The notes beneath the pieces were generated by a model. It worked only from the letters and a program-made list of their open reading frames with translations. It was not told the origin of the DNA and did no database searches. A stretch of 23,752 nucleotides of DNA, from positions 1 to 23,752 of IMG/VR virus record IMGVR_UViG_3300034050_000169, one strand, 5' to 3'. Below, piece after piece: positions 17,030 through 22,083 of this stretch. The stretch's first letter is position 1. Every line of letters begins with the position of its first letter. The translations under genes and the position numbers were made by a program. The stretch is from a virus.

Positions 17030-17075
17030 AACACATCACTTTCTGCCCCGGCACTTAAAAAAGGGGAAACCATGA

Positions 17076-17100
17076 GCCAAGGCGACGAAGGAGCCTTGGC
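17076..17100. repeat. Inverted repeat in the terminase leader
   Basis: Perfect 8-bp arms GCCAAGGC/GCCTTGGC with a 9-base loop, about 47 bases upstream of the terminase start. On the minus strand a run of six T follows after about 14 bases (17057-17062), so it may act as an attenuator in the terminase leader. Confidence 0.55.
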
Positions 17101-17164
17101 GAAGGAAGGGGTAACATCCCTCAAATGCACGTACCCCACTTAGGTACAAAAAACGTACACTTAC

Positions 17165-17190
17165 GCTCACCGACTTTAAGGTCGGTGAGC
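17165..17190. repeat. Strong 10-bp hairpin in the terminase leader
   Basis: Perfect 10-bp arms GCTCACCGAC/GTCGGTGAGC with loop TTTAAG. On the minus strand it is followed after 13 bases by TTTTTT (17146-17151). Either an intrinsic-terminator-like attenuator for leftward transcription or a large operator for a dimeric regulator. Confidence 0.6.
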
Positions 17191-17199
17191 TACTAACTA

Positions 17200-17237
17200 G
17201 GTTGCGGCTACTTGCAGAGCAACCACTTACTGTGGTT
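17200..17237. promoter_or_regulatory. Two overlapping, mutually exclusive hairpins
   Basis: GGTTGC (17200-17205) can pair with GCAACC (17219-17224). AACCAC (17221-17226) can pair with GTGGTT (17232-17237). The segment AACC is shared, so the two stems exclude each other, the layout of an attenuator or switch. On the plus strand the second stem is followed by ATTTTAAG. Function is inference. Confidence 0.4.
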
Positions 17238-17269
17238 ATTTTAAGTTCTACTTAGTATTTCCTTGTCAA
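17238..17269 (-). promoter_or_regulatory. Possible leftward promoter for the virion operon
   Basis: On the minus strand a perfect TTGACA (17264-17269) is followed after 20 bases by TAAAAT (17238-17243). The -35 is exact and the -10 matches 5 of 6, but the spacing is 2-3 bases too long for a standard sigma-70-type promoter. It lies about 210 bases upstream of the terminase start. Confidence 0.3.
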
Positions 17270-17271
17270 TT

Positions 17272-17299
17272 CTGACACGTCGGACAAAAAGTTTATAAC
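17272..17299 (+). promoter_or_regulatory. Possible rightward promoter
   Basis: CTGACA (17272-17277) and TATAAC (17294-17299), each 5 of 6 to consensus, spaced 16 bases. It precedes the 19-base repeated motif and the GC hairpin at 17329-17353, so it could make a short leader RNA through the control region. Confidence 0.4.
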
Positions 17300-17302
17300 A
17301 AT

Positions 17303-17321
17303 ATGGTAACAATACTGTAAC
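17303..17321 (+). repeat. 19-base repeated motif, copy 1
   Basis: ATGGTAACAATACTGTAAC; a second copy with 16 of 19 matches lies at 21065-21083 in another intergenic gap. This copy is three bases downstream of the -10-like TATAAC. It may be a regulator binding site or shared promoter element. Confidence 0.45.
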
Positions 17322-17328
17322 CCTGTTA

Positions 17329-17353
17329 GAAAGGCCGGAAAACCGGCCCTTTC
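17329..17353 (+). terminator. GC hairpin, terminator-like
   Basis: GAAAGGCCGG pairs with CCGGCC-C-TTTC (one bulged C) around an AAAA loop. The hairpin has the shape of an intrinsic terminator in either direction but only three T on the plus strand. It would separate the upstream promoter-like boxes from the GC-rich section. Confidence 0.45.
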
Positions 17354-17448
17354 GAGCAACAAAATACTACGCAAATCCGTAACGGGATACGTAATATATA
17401 GACCGGCCGCCGCTTAAGCATCCCCCCGGTCAAGCTCGCGCGCTAGCT

Positions 17449-17557
17449 CGCGGTGGGCGCGCGCGCGCCTGGGCGCGGTGTGACGGACTGCTCCCATAGT
17501 CCGCCCCCTCCCACCCGTGTCCGCGCGCGGTGGGCGCGCACGTGTATGCGCGCGGTG
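17449..17557. repeat. Iteron-like CGCGGTG repeats in GC-rich DNA
   Basis: CGCGGTG occurs four times in the same orientation, starting at 17449, 17474, 17526 and 17551. Spacings are 25, 52 and 25 bases, i.e. a pitch of 25-26 with one position skipped. Two copies extend to CGCGGTGGGCGCGC. A 6-bp inverted repeat (CGGACT/AGTCCG, 17484-17503) falls between the pairs. Regular spacing on one face of the helix suggests a protein-binding array such as an initiator or packaging site, but GC-rich low complexity could produce some matches by chance. Confidence 0.45.
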
Positions 17558-17615
17558 GAGGCCGGCGATCATGCATGCATCGGGGGAGACTAGGGCGGGT
17601 GCGTGCGTGTGTGTG

Positions 17616-17636
17616 CGTCGTGCGTCGTGCGTCGTG
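17616..17636. repeat. Tandem repeat CGTCGTG x3
   Basis: Three perfect, adjacent 7-base units, preceded by a GTGCGTGCGTGTGTGTG tract and followed by TCGTGAGGT at 17632-17640 and again at 17648-17656. No coding explanation is seen. Confidence 0.7.
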
Positions 17637-17661
17637 AGGTGGGGAGGTCGTGAGGTTGTGC

Positions 17662-17679
17662 CAGCAGCAGCAGCAGCAG
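17662..17679. repeat. Trinucleotide tract (CAG)6
   Basis: Six uninterrupted CAG units in the GC-rich non-coding stretch, about 50 bases before the rightward promoter. Such a tract may vary in copy number between relatives. Confidence 0.85.
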
Positions 17680-17730
17680 GGCGCGGCGCGCCGGAGTTGA
17701 GGGGGGATTAAAGATTGTTTGTGTTTAGTC

Positions 17731-17759
17731 TTGACAACTTGACAGTGAAGTGTTTGAAT
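17731..17759 (+). promoter_or_regulatory. Rightward promoter of the small-gene operon
   Basis: Perfect -35 TTGACA (17731-17736), 17-base spacer, then TTGAAT (17754-17759; 4 of 6). A second TTGACA starts at 17739. Transcription would begin near 17766, about 35 bases before the first likely start codon (17801). This argues against use of the earlier in-frame GTG at 17750. Confidence 0.6.
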
Positions 17760-17800
17760 GGCGTCAGCACCCAAGGTGGGTAGCAGATATGGGAGACATC

Positions 17801-18112
17801 ATGTGTACTTATTGCGGTGGTTGGGATGAGTCGGGGCCGTTGGGGTTGTGTGCTGAGTGCGTGCGGTTGCACTCGCGGTGGGGGTGCGAGTCGCGCCCTG
17901 ATTCGTGTGATGCGTGCGCGATTTTGGAGCGCGCTGGCATTGTGATTGATCACGAGGATCGTGTGTTGAGTTTGTCGCCTAGTGAGTTGACGGCGTTGGA
18001 TGTTGCGTTGGGTGATTTGTTGGAGGATATGCACTCACATAACGCGGTGCCTTCTGCGGATTTGATCACAGTTGCCGAGCGTGTGCGGATCCTCGCGGGG
18101 GGTGCGGCATGA
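17801..18112 (+). CDS. Zinc-ribbon-like small protein, first gene of the right operon
   Basis: 103 residues. ATG 17801 was chosen over in-frame GTG 17750 because GGGAG sits five bases upstream and the likely promoter lies on top of 17750. Cysteine pairs are CTYC (2-5) and CAEC (~18-21), then a lone C and DSCDAC, enough for one or two zinc sites. The C-terminal half is helical and Cys-free (LSLSPSELTALDVALGDLLE, SADLITVAERVRILAGGAA). Zinc knuckle plus helix suggests a nucleic-acid-binding or regulatory adaptor; no named family is recognised. Its stop overlaps the next start in ATGA. Confidence 0.65.
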   Translation: MCTYCGGWDESGPLGLCAECVRLHSRWGCESRPDSCDACAILERAGIVIDHEDRVLSLSPSELTALDVALGDLLEDMHSHNAVPSADLITVAERVRILAGGAA

Positions 18113-18246
18113 ATGGCATCTCGGAGTGTTGCGGTGCGGCTGTGACTTTCATGGAGAACGATTTGGGGTGGCCGGAGTTGTCGTGTAAGAAATGTTATTG
18201 CGCGGTATCTCTTGACACGTTAATTGGTGGGGAGGGTGAGTCGTGA
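18109..18246 (+). CDS. Tiny Cys-rich protein (45 aa)
   Basis: 45 residues, ATGA overlap with the previous gene and GTGA overlap with the next. The sequence begins MNGISECCGAAVTFME and has a second pair CKKCYC, so five cysteines in 45 residues. The two clusters about 18 residues apart look like a minimal zinc ribbon. No family is recognised. The unbroken coupling on both sides and Cys spacing argue that it is a real gene rather than a chance frame. Confidence 0.6.
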   Translation: MNGISECCGAAVTFMENDLGWPELSCKKCYCAVSLDTLIGGEGES

Positions 18247-18389
18247 ACGCGCCGTGCACGTCGTGCGGGGTGCGTGTGCACCCGTTGGAAGTGTTCCCCG
18301 GTGGCGTGTGTCTAGCGTGTTGGGCAGTTAGTGTTGACGGTCGTCGTATGCCTACGGCGTCCGAACTTGTTTCTATGTGGGGAGGTTAG
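18243..18389 (+). CDS. Tiny zinc-ribbon protein (48 aa)
   Basis: 48 residues from GTG 18243, overlapping the previous stop by 4 bases (GTGA). Two CxxC pairs, PCTSCG near residue 5 and CLACW near residue 23, are 15 residues apart, a compact treble-clef or ribbon spacing. The C-terminus MPTASELVSMWGG is short and helical. The last bases hold the GGAGG that serves the next gene. Function unknown; likely a zinc-bound protein-protein or nucleic-acid adaptor. Confidence 0.6.
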   Translation: MNAPCTSCGVRVHPLEVFPGGVCLACWAVSVDGRRMPTASELVSMWGG

Positions 18390-18392
18390 GAC

Positions 18393-18890
18393 ATGAGCGC
18401 GAACATATGTGGTCCGGAGATCGTGAACCTTATTCTTAGTGCGGCTAATGATCGTCATGTGGAGTCGGCATTGCGTGAGGCATATAAGGGTGATCCTGAT
18501 ATGACCGATACCGACGCCGCGCGCAGTACATTGGGGCGTTACCTTATTTGCATGAATGTGCGGTCGGTCCAATATAGGTACAATGGTGAAAGCTTGGACA
18601 CGTTGCCCGGTTACATGTTCGAATTCCAGGAAGGTACGCACTTCCACCCGCTACCGGTTTACGAGTTTACGCGTGAGCGTTTAACCACTAGGGACCACGG
18701 TTTTAGTCTTTCAATGGCGACGGCGTGTAGGGTGTTGGGTGCTATTGCTGATTATGAATATCAATCGTGCGAGTTGCCCGAGTATTTCGAATCTCCCGCG
18801 TGTGGATTTATGGTTGATGTCATGCGTACGTGTGCAACTAGCGCGGCGCGCGCGTGGGAGAGTTCTAATCTGTCTACGGTGTCGGCATGA
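18393..18890 (+). CDS. Hypothetical protein (165 aa)
   Basis: 165 residues, GGAGG seven bases before ATG 18393. Mixed alpha/beta: helical start (IVNLILSAANDRHVESALRE), then YLICMNVRSVQYRYNGESLD and a basic/aromatic stretch (THFHPLPVYEFTRERLTTRD), then SLSMATACRVLGAIADYEYQ. Six scattered cysteines do not form CxxC pairs. No catalytic motif or family is recognised. It sits in the coupled small-gene run, with an ATGA overlap to the next gene. A role in host takeover or phage DNA metabolism is possible but not shown. Confidence 0.6.
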   Translation: MSANICGPEIVNLILSAANDRHVESALREAYKGDPDMTDTDAARSTLGRYLICMNVRSVQYRYNGESLDTLPGYMFEFQEGTHFHPLPVYEFTRERLTTRDHGFSLSMATACRVLGAIADYEYQSCELPEYFESPACGFMVDVMRTCATSAARAWESSNLSTVSA

Positions 18891-18994
18891 TTTGCGCGGG
18901 GTGTGGTGCGCCGGCGGGGGAGCCGTGCCGGGTGGCGTGTCTAAGTTGGGTTACTAATTCGAGCGGTCAACCTAGTGAGAGTGAGGGTGAGTGA
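18887..18994 (+). CDS. Tiny GEPC-type zinc-knuckle protein (35 aa)
   Basis: 35 residues with ATGA overlap upstream and TGATG overlap downstream. It starts MICAGCGAPAGEPCRVACLS, which matches the CxxCGAxxGxPC knuckle often fused to larger actinobacterial and phage proteins. Here it stands alone with a short polar tail (SSGQPSESEGE). Four cysteines can bind one zinc. It may be a stand-alone nucleic-acid-binding knuckle or a remnant of a larger protein; no frameshifted partner is visible after it. Confidence 0.55.
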   Translation: MICAGCGAPAGEPCRVACLSWVTNSSGQPSESEGE

Positions 18995-19101
18995 TGTGGT
19001 GGGAGCTTGCTACATATTTGGCGCGTGCGGTCGGCGTTGTGGTGATCCTAGGGGTGTTGCCGGCCATTTTTTTAATGGCGCATAGTGACTCTACACAATA
19101 G
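18994..19101 (+). CDS. Single-pass membrane mini-protein (35 aa)
   Basis: 35 residues, start overlapping the previous stop by one base (TGATG). One hydrophobic helix, residues ~11-28 (RAVGVVVILGVLPAIFLMAH), is flanked by a short aromatic N-terminus (MWWELATYLA) and a polar tail ending DSTQ. The single Arg sits before the helix, so orientation cannot be fixed. Size and shape fit phage toxin-like, holin-accessory or superinfection-exclusion mini-proteins. It is not near an endolysin; the transglycosylase gene is 3 kb away. Function is unknown. Confidence 0.5.
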   Translation: MWWELATYLARAVGVVVILGVLPAIFLMAHSDSTQ

Positions 19102-19139
19102 GGTGAGCATCGTGCACGCGCTTAGGTGCGTGCGCTTTG

Positions 19140-19156
19140 CTGGCCATATTGGCCAG
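19140..19156. promoter_or_regulatory. Operator-like palindrome before the sliding-clamp gene
   Basis: CTGGCCA-TAT-TGGCCAG, perfect 7-bp arms, 30 bases upstream of the clamp start. An AT stretch (TATATATAAG, 19165-19174) follows, and a second inverted repeat GCACGC/GCGTGC lies just before it. The layout suggests a regulator site or small leader hairpin controlling the clamp. Confidence 0.5.
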
Positions 19157-19185
19157 ATAGTGCCTATATATAAGGGGTGGTTTTA

Positions 19186-20274
19186 ATGAGTGTTGATCTG
19201 GTGGGTGTGAGTGTGGTTTGTGATGCGGGTGTATTGCGTAGCGCGTTGACGGTAGTGAAGGCGGGGGTCGCGCGTAAGCCTACTAATGCGGTGCTAGCGG
19301 GTGTGGTGCTGGGTTCGGGCAGGGTTCGCGGGTTCGATTATGAGGTGGATGCTGAACACTTGGTGCCCGAGCTCGCAGGTATGCCGGATATCTTGGTGGA
19401 CTATTTGGCGCTCGTGAATGTGCTGAAGGGTGTGAAGGGTGCCGTGAGTTTCGCGGTTGCCGGTGATTATTTGATGGTGACGACACCTACGGGTGTTTCG
19501 CCGTTGAATGTGTTGCCGGTGGAAGACTTCCCAGCGCCACCACTACTCGATCTTGGTGCCGGTGTGAGTTTGCCGGTGTCTAGGTTCGTGCCGGTGCTCA
19601 CTGCTATTGGCAAGGATAAGACGTTGCCGGTGCTCACTGCCGTTAGTTTGCAAAGTTTGCACGGTGTGATTGAAATTGCGGCTACCGACCGTTATCGGCT
19701 GGGTGTGGTGAGTGCCGGTGATGGTGAAATTCCAACGGTGCTAATTCCAGGTAGTTTCGTGAAGCACATGGTGAAAGTTCATAAGGGTGAATGTGTACAC
19801 ATTGCACCCGATAAGTCAGGTTCAATGATGGAATTCCGGGTAGGTGTCGCGCGTTACATGGTGCGGCTACTTGACGGTACTTTTCCTAAGTATGAAAGCC
19901 TTATTCCCACCCAATTTCAGTGGGATATTTCAATAAATCGTGCGGCGATGATATCGGCAGTGGATTCGGCTAGCGCGTATTGCACCCGTAATACGCCGGT
20001 GCGGTTGGATCTTGCGGGGGGTGAGCTGGTGGTGAGTGTTAAGAATGGTGACGGTGTACCACCGGCACGGTGGGTGGTTGGGCAGGGTGTGGCACCGTTA
20101 GGTGTGGAAGAAACTCACGCATTTAATCCCGATTATTTGCTCGATTGCTTGCGCGCGCTGGACGGTGTGGAAGTTAAGTGGTCGATGAATATGCCTACTA
20201 AGCCTTCAGTGTTCACCGGTGACGATACGGGTGTGACTTTGCTAGTCATGCCGGTGCGCCTCTCCGGTATCTAA
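19186..20274 (+). CDS. dnaN: DNA polymerase III sliding clamp (beta subunit)
   Basis: 362 residues, full length for a bacterial beta clamp, the ring that holds the polymerase on DNA. ATG 19186 is preferred over in-frame GTG 19177 because AAGGGG lies eight bases upstream. Hallmarks: ATDRYRLG at 166-173, TFPKYESLIP at 232-241, HAFNPDYLLDCL at 311-322 and the C-terminal strand LLVMPVRL at 352-359. The first ~120 residues are more divergent, as usual in phage clamps. The gene has its own leader with a palindrome and a strong hairpin after the stop, so it may be a separate unit. No polymerase or clamp loader is in the window; the phage probably uses the host loader or genes to the right. Confidence 0.92.
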   Translation: MSVDLVGVSVVCDAGVLRSALTVVKAGVARKPTNAVLAGVVLGSGRVRGFDYEVDAEHLVPELAGMPDILVDYLALVNVLKGVKGAVSFAVAGDYLMVTTPTGVSPLNVLPVEDFPAPPLLDLGAGVSLPVSRFVPVLTAIGKDKTLPVLTAVSLQSLHGVIEIAATDRYRLGVVSAGDGEIPTVLIPGSFVKHMVKVHKGECVHIAPDKSGSMMEFRVGVARYMVRLLDGTFPKYESLIPTQFQWDISINRAAMISAVDSASAYCTRNTPVRLDLAGGELVVSVKNGDGVPPARWVVGQGVAPLGVEETHAFNPDYLLDCLRALDGVEVKWSMNMPTKPSVFTGDDTGVTLLVMPVRLSGI

Positions 20275-20287
20275 TTGTGTGACGATT

Positions 20288-20310
20288 CACCCCCCGCTAG
20301 GGGGGTGTTT
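20288..20310 (+). terminator. Intrinsic terminator after the sliding clamp
   Basis: Stem CACCCCCC/GGGGGGTG (8 bp, perfect) with loop GCTA, followed by TTT, 13 bases after the clamp stop. The T-run is short, but short T-runs are common in high-GC hosts. Confidence 0.7.
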
Positions 20311-20350
20311 CGTGGCATCATTAGGTGTCAGATAACGATAGGGGAGTGTG

Positions 20351-20716
20351 ATGATCACGTATTACGCAGGGTCTGCCATGCTGGATGCGCCGTATGAATT
20401 TTATGGTGAAGGTATTAACGCGCTTCTTGTGAGTGAGCAGAGCGGTAAGGATGAACATCTGATTAGTGATTACGTGGTCGGGTGGCGTGGCTGGCTGATC
20501 GGTGTCACCGATCAGAGTCCGAATGCTGTTCGGGAGGGCAGGGATGTTGAGCGTTGGGGAACCCGCTCAGAACCAAGTCACCTGGTGGGGAGCGACCAAG
20601 TGCGCGAGCGTGGGTTGCTGGGGACCTTTAACGATCTCTGCTTTTACGCTTATGGCTACGTCGAAGTCACTGAAGTTAGGGACGATCTAATTTTGGTAAG
20701 AGATGTGGGGATGTGA
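20351..20716 (+). CDS. Hypothetical protein (121 aa) carrying an internal palindrome
   Basis: 121 residues. ATG 20351 was chosen over the adjacent GTG 20348 because GGGGAG ends four bases before it. Acidic, mixed alpha/beta, no Cys pairs: MITYYAGSAMLDAPYEFYGE, then HLISDYVVGWRGWLIGVTDQ, and YAYGYVEVTEVRDDLILVRD at the end. Codons for LIGVTDQ coincide with a 21-base palindrome. No family is recognised. It starts a new transcription unit after the clamp terminator, although I could not assign a clear promoter in the 76-base gap. Confidence 0.58.
   Translation: MITYYAGSAMLDAPYEFYGEGINALLVSEQSGKDEHLISDYVVGWRGWLIGVTDQSPNAVREGRDVERWGTRSEPSHLVGSDQVRERGLLGTFNDLCFYAYGYVEVTEVRDDLILVRDVGM
20495..20515. 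repeat. Perfect 21-base palindrome inside a coding sequence
   Basis: Arms CTGATCGGTG and CACCGATCAG around a single T. Too long to expect by chance in a window of this size. It may be an intragenic operator or a protein-binding site; as RNA it would need a loop and so a shorter stem. Confidence 0.6.
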
Positions 20717-20720
20717 AGTA

Positions 20721-21014
20721 ATGGATGAGCATGAGCTAGCGGTTTGGTGTGATGAGCAACGAATGTCTTACGCTCGGGGGGAGTTGTCCCTGGATCAAGT
20801 GGATCTATTGGAGTCTTTACCTGGTTGGGCGTGGACGACATCTAACGATTTTGAGCGAGGTCGGGTGCAAGGGTTCGCTGAAGGGCGTGAGTCTGCGGTG
20901 AAAGCGGTGAGGTCGGTGCCATATACCGAGATCGACGGTTGCGGGTTCGTACTGGTTAAGGAAGTTGTCGCGACAATTAACTGCGTTACTCCTAGCGATT
21001 CACTGAATAATTAG
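20721..21014 (+). CDS. Stand-alone helicase-associated (HA) domain protein
   Basis: 97 residues from ATG 20721, four bases after the previous stop (in-frame ATG 20703 would overlap it). The first ~40 residues match the HA domain found in repeats behind helicases of actinobacteria and their phages: W9, QR 13-14, Y17, a GELS segment, and LPGWAW at 33-38. A second half (FERGRVQGFAEGRESAVKAV, PYTEIDGCGFVLVKEVV) is of unknown type. HA domains are thought to bind DNA. Here there is only one and no helicase, so this is probably a small DNA-binding protein. A UUCG hairpin follows. Confidence 0.68.
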   Translation: MDEHELAVWCDEQRMSYARGELSLDQVDLLESLPGWAWTTSNDFERGRVQGFAEGRESAVKAVRSVPYTEIDGCGFVLVKEVVATINCVTPSDSLNN

Positions 21015-21022
21015 GCGTATGG

Positions 21023-21042
21023 TGCCAGCTTTCGAGCTGGCA
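21023..21042 (+). terminator. Hairpin with TTCG loop after the HA-domain gene
   Basis: Perfect 8-bp stem TGCCAGCT/AGCTGGCA with a TTCG tetraloop, followed by TTGTGCTGTT. It lies eight bases beyond the stop and likely ends or attenuates this transcription unit. Confidence 0.65.
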
Positions 21043-21064
21043 TTGTGCTGTTCGGCGTGTCTTA

Positions 21065-21083
21065 ATGGTAACAGTACAGTAAT
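21065..21083 (+). repeat. 19-base repeated motif, copy 2
   Basis: ATGGTAACAGTACAGTAAT, 16 of 19 identical to 17303-17321. It lies in the 128-base gap between a terminator and the next gene, the same type of place as copy 1, which suggests a shared promoter or operator element. Confidence 0.45.
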
Positions 21084-21142
21084 TGTGGCAGGATAGTGCA
21101 TTCGACGGTACTTTAGTGAACCATTAGAGATAGGTGAGAGAA

Positions 21143-21361
21143 ATGGTAACCGAGAATGCTGAATGGGCGTGGGTTCGTGAGCGGCTAGCTCGAAGATTTT
21201 ACCTGGCATATTGCAAGAATAAGAATGTCGCACCGTGGCGTGAAGGAACAATGCCTAAGTGGGCACCAGAGTATGCGTCGATAGCGATGATGGTGCTCGG
21301 GTATGACGATGATGGTGTCGTCAAATTGCGGTTACCGGATGAGATTGTGGTACCGACGTGA
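21143..21361 (+). CDS. Hypothetical protein (72 aa)
   Basis: 72 residues from ATG 21143; AGGTGAGAG precedes it, and the in-frame GTG 21134 lies within that site. Basic, aromatic first half (EWAWVRERLARRFYLAYCKN, PWREGTMPKWAPEY) and acidic second half (DDDGVVKLRLPDEIVV). No metal pairs or membrane segment. It opens a coupled run with the zinc-ribbon and WhiB genes, so it may act in the same regulatory step. No family is recognised. Confidence 0.58.
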   Translation: MVTENAEWAWVRERLARRFYLAYCKNKNVAPWREGTMPKWAPEYASIAMMVLGYDDDGVVKLRLPDEIVVPT

Positions 21362-21504
21362 TTAAAGAAATCGTCACGTGTGACATGTGTGAATATATTG
21401 AACACATGCGTGGTGGCATGGTGCCGGCGTCGTGGGTCACCCATGATGGCCGGCATTACTGCTGTTTGACGTGTGCTGGTGCATATAGGCCGGTGGCTGC
21501 ATGA
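21358..21504 (+). CDS. Tiny zinc-ribbon protein (48 aa) upstream of WhiB
   Basis: 48 residues from GTG 21358, overlapping the previous stop (GTGA) and the WhiB start (ATGA). Pairs CDMC (8-11) and CCLTC (~35-39) are about 24 residues apart with beta-like sequence between (GGMVPASWVTHDGRHY), a typical zinc-ribbon layout. The tail AGAYRPVAA is short. The coupling to WhiB on the downstream side suggests co-regulation and matched amounts. Function is unknown. Confidence 0.62.
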   Translation: MIKEIVTCDMCEYIEHMRGGMVPASWVTHDGRHYCCLTCAGAYRPVAA

Positions 21505-21779
21505 AATATCCCAAGTTTGATGGTAGCCAATCGTGTGCTGAGACTTCTTTTGAGTTTTTTTATGGCGAAAATTCGGATACTGCATCGTCGGTGGTGGCGA
21601 AAAAGATTTGCCGGATGTGTGCGTTTATTGTGCCGTGCGCTGAGTATGCGATTGAGCATGAACAGTTTGGTGTGTGGGGTGGTTTAGGCCCATCTGAACG
21701 GCGCGCGCTTAGGCGTCGAAATAGAATTCGATTGTCCAAACGTACCGATGAATTGTACGGTGCCGCGCGTGCGTCCTAG
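21501..21779 (+). CDS. WhiB-family iron-sulfur transcription regulator
   Basis: 92 residues. The four iron-sulfur cysteines are C12, C37, C40 and C46 (CRMC then five residues to C), followed by the family signature GVWGGLGPSERRALRR (57-72) and a basic C-terminus (RRRNRIRLSKR) that can contact DNA. WhiB proteins occur only in actinobacteria and their phages and act through the principal sigma factor. Phage WhiB proteins are known to affect host WhiB-dependent genes and superinfection. Start is set by an ATGA overlap with the zinc-ribbon gene. Which promoters it controls cannot be seen; the repeated 19-base motif upstream is one candidate. Confidence 0.93.
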   Translation: MKYPKFDGSQSCAETSFEFFYGENSDTASSVVAKKICRMCAFIVPCAEYAIEHEQFGVWGGLGPSERRALRRRNRIRLSKRTDELYGAARAS

Positions 21780-21798
21780 GGTCACTGAGCTGCGTGAA

Positions 21799-22083
21799 AT
21801 GTCAACGATCCTTGACCCTGATGGTGTCGGGGATCCTGACGAAAACAAACTACTCGCCCACGAGTTGTTGGTGAAGGCGTGGCAACTGTTTGATTTGCGT
21901 GACCGTTTCGTGCTGGTACTTGACCAACCTGGTGTTGGTGTCGTGGTTCATGGTCCCTTCGGGACCGTGAATGAGCTGAAGAAAGCTGCTTCAACAACCA
22001 TAGTTGCCGCTGGCCCCGCAAAGGCTAAGGCTGCCGTTTTTCGGCTGCTAGGTGACACTACGGAAGGGCTGTTGCTATGTTAG
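21799..22083 (+). CDS. Hypothetical protein (94 aa)
   Basis: 94 residues from ATG 21799; an earlier in-frame ATG at 21748 would add 17 residues and overlap the WhiB gene by 32 bases. Neither start has a strong ribosome site, so the start is uncertain. Helical beginning (ENKLLAHELLVKAWQLFDLR), beta middle (RFVLVLDQPGVGVVVHGPFG), helical end (ELKKAASTTIVAAGPAKAKA). No metal site or membrane segment. It overlaps the transglycosylase gene by 7 bases. No family is recognised. Confidence 0.55.
   Translation: MSTILDPDGVGDPDENKLLAHELLVKAWQLFDLRDRFVLVLDQPGVGVVVHGPFGTVNELKKAASTTIVAAGPAKAKAAVFRLLGDTTEGLLLC

Larger units (their letters stand above)
17030..17800. other. Divergent non-coding control region
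   Basis: 771 bases between the leftward terminase operon and the rightward small-gene operon. From 17030 to about 17400 it is AT-rich and packed with perfect inverted repeats and promoter-like boxes. From about 17400 to 17710 it is very GC-rich with short direct and tandem repeats. The open frames in it are low-complexity and lack ribosome sites, so I treat it as non-coding. It can serve as the divergent promoter region; its repeats next to an AT-rich stretch also make it a candidate replication origin. Confidence 0.6.

Noticed and set aside
16283-17143. Open frame of 286 codons on the plus strand, antisense to the terminase
   Set aside because: It has Arg/Ile/Asn-rich low-complexity content, no ribosome site and no family look, and lies opposite a gene with complete terminase motifs. 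It is a by-product of G/T-rich coding-strand composition.
17430-17774. Open frames in the GC-rich control block on both strands (also 17517-17711 plus)
   Set aside because: They translate the simple repeats (Ala, Arg, Cys, His runs), lack ribosome sites and cover the promoter at 17731-17759.
17750-17800. Longer N-terminus for the first right-arm gene from GTG 17750
   Set aside because: It has no ribosome site and overlaps the -10 region of the likely promoter; ATG 17801 has GGGAG at good spacing.
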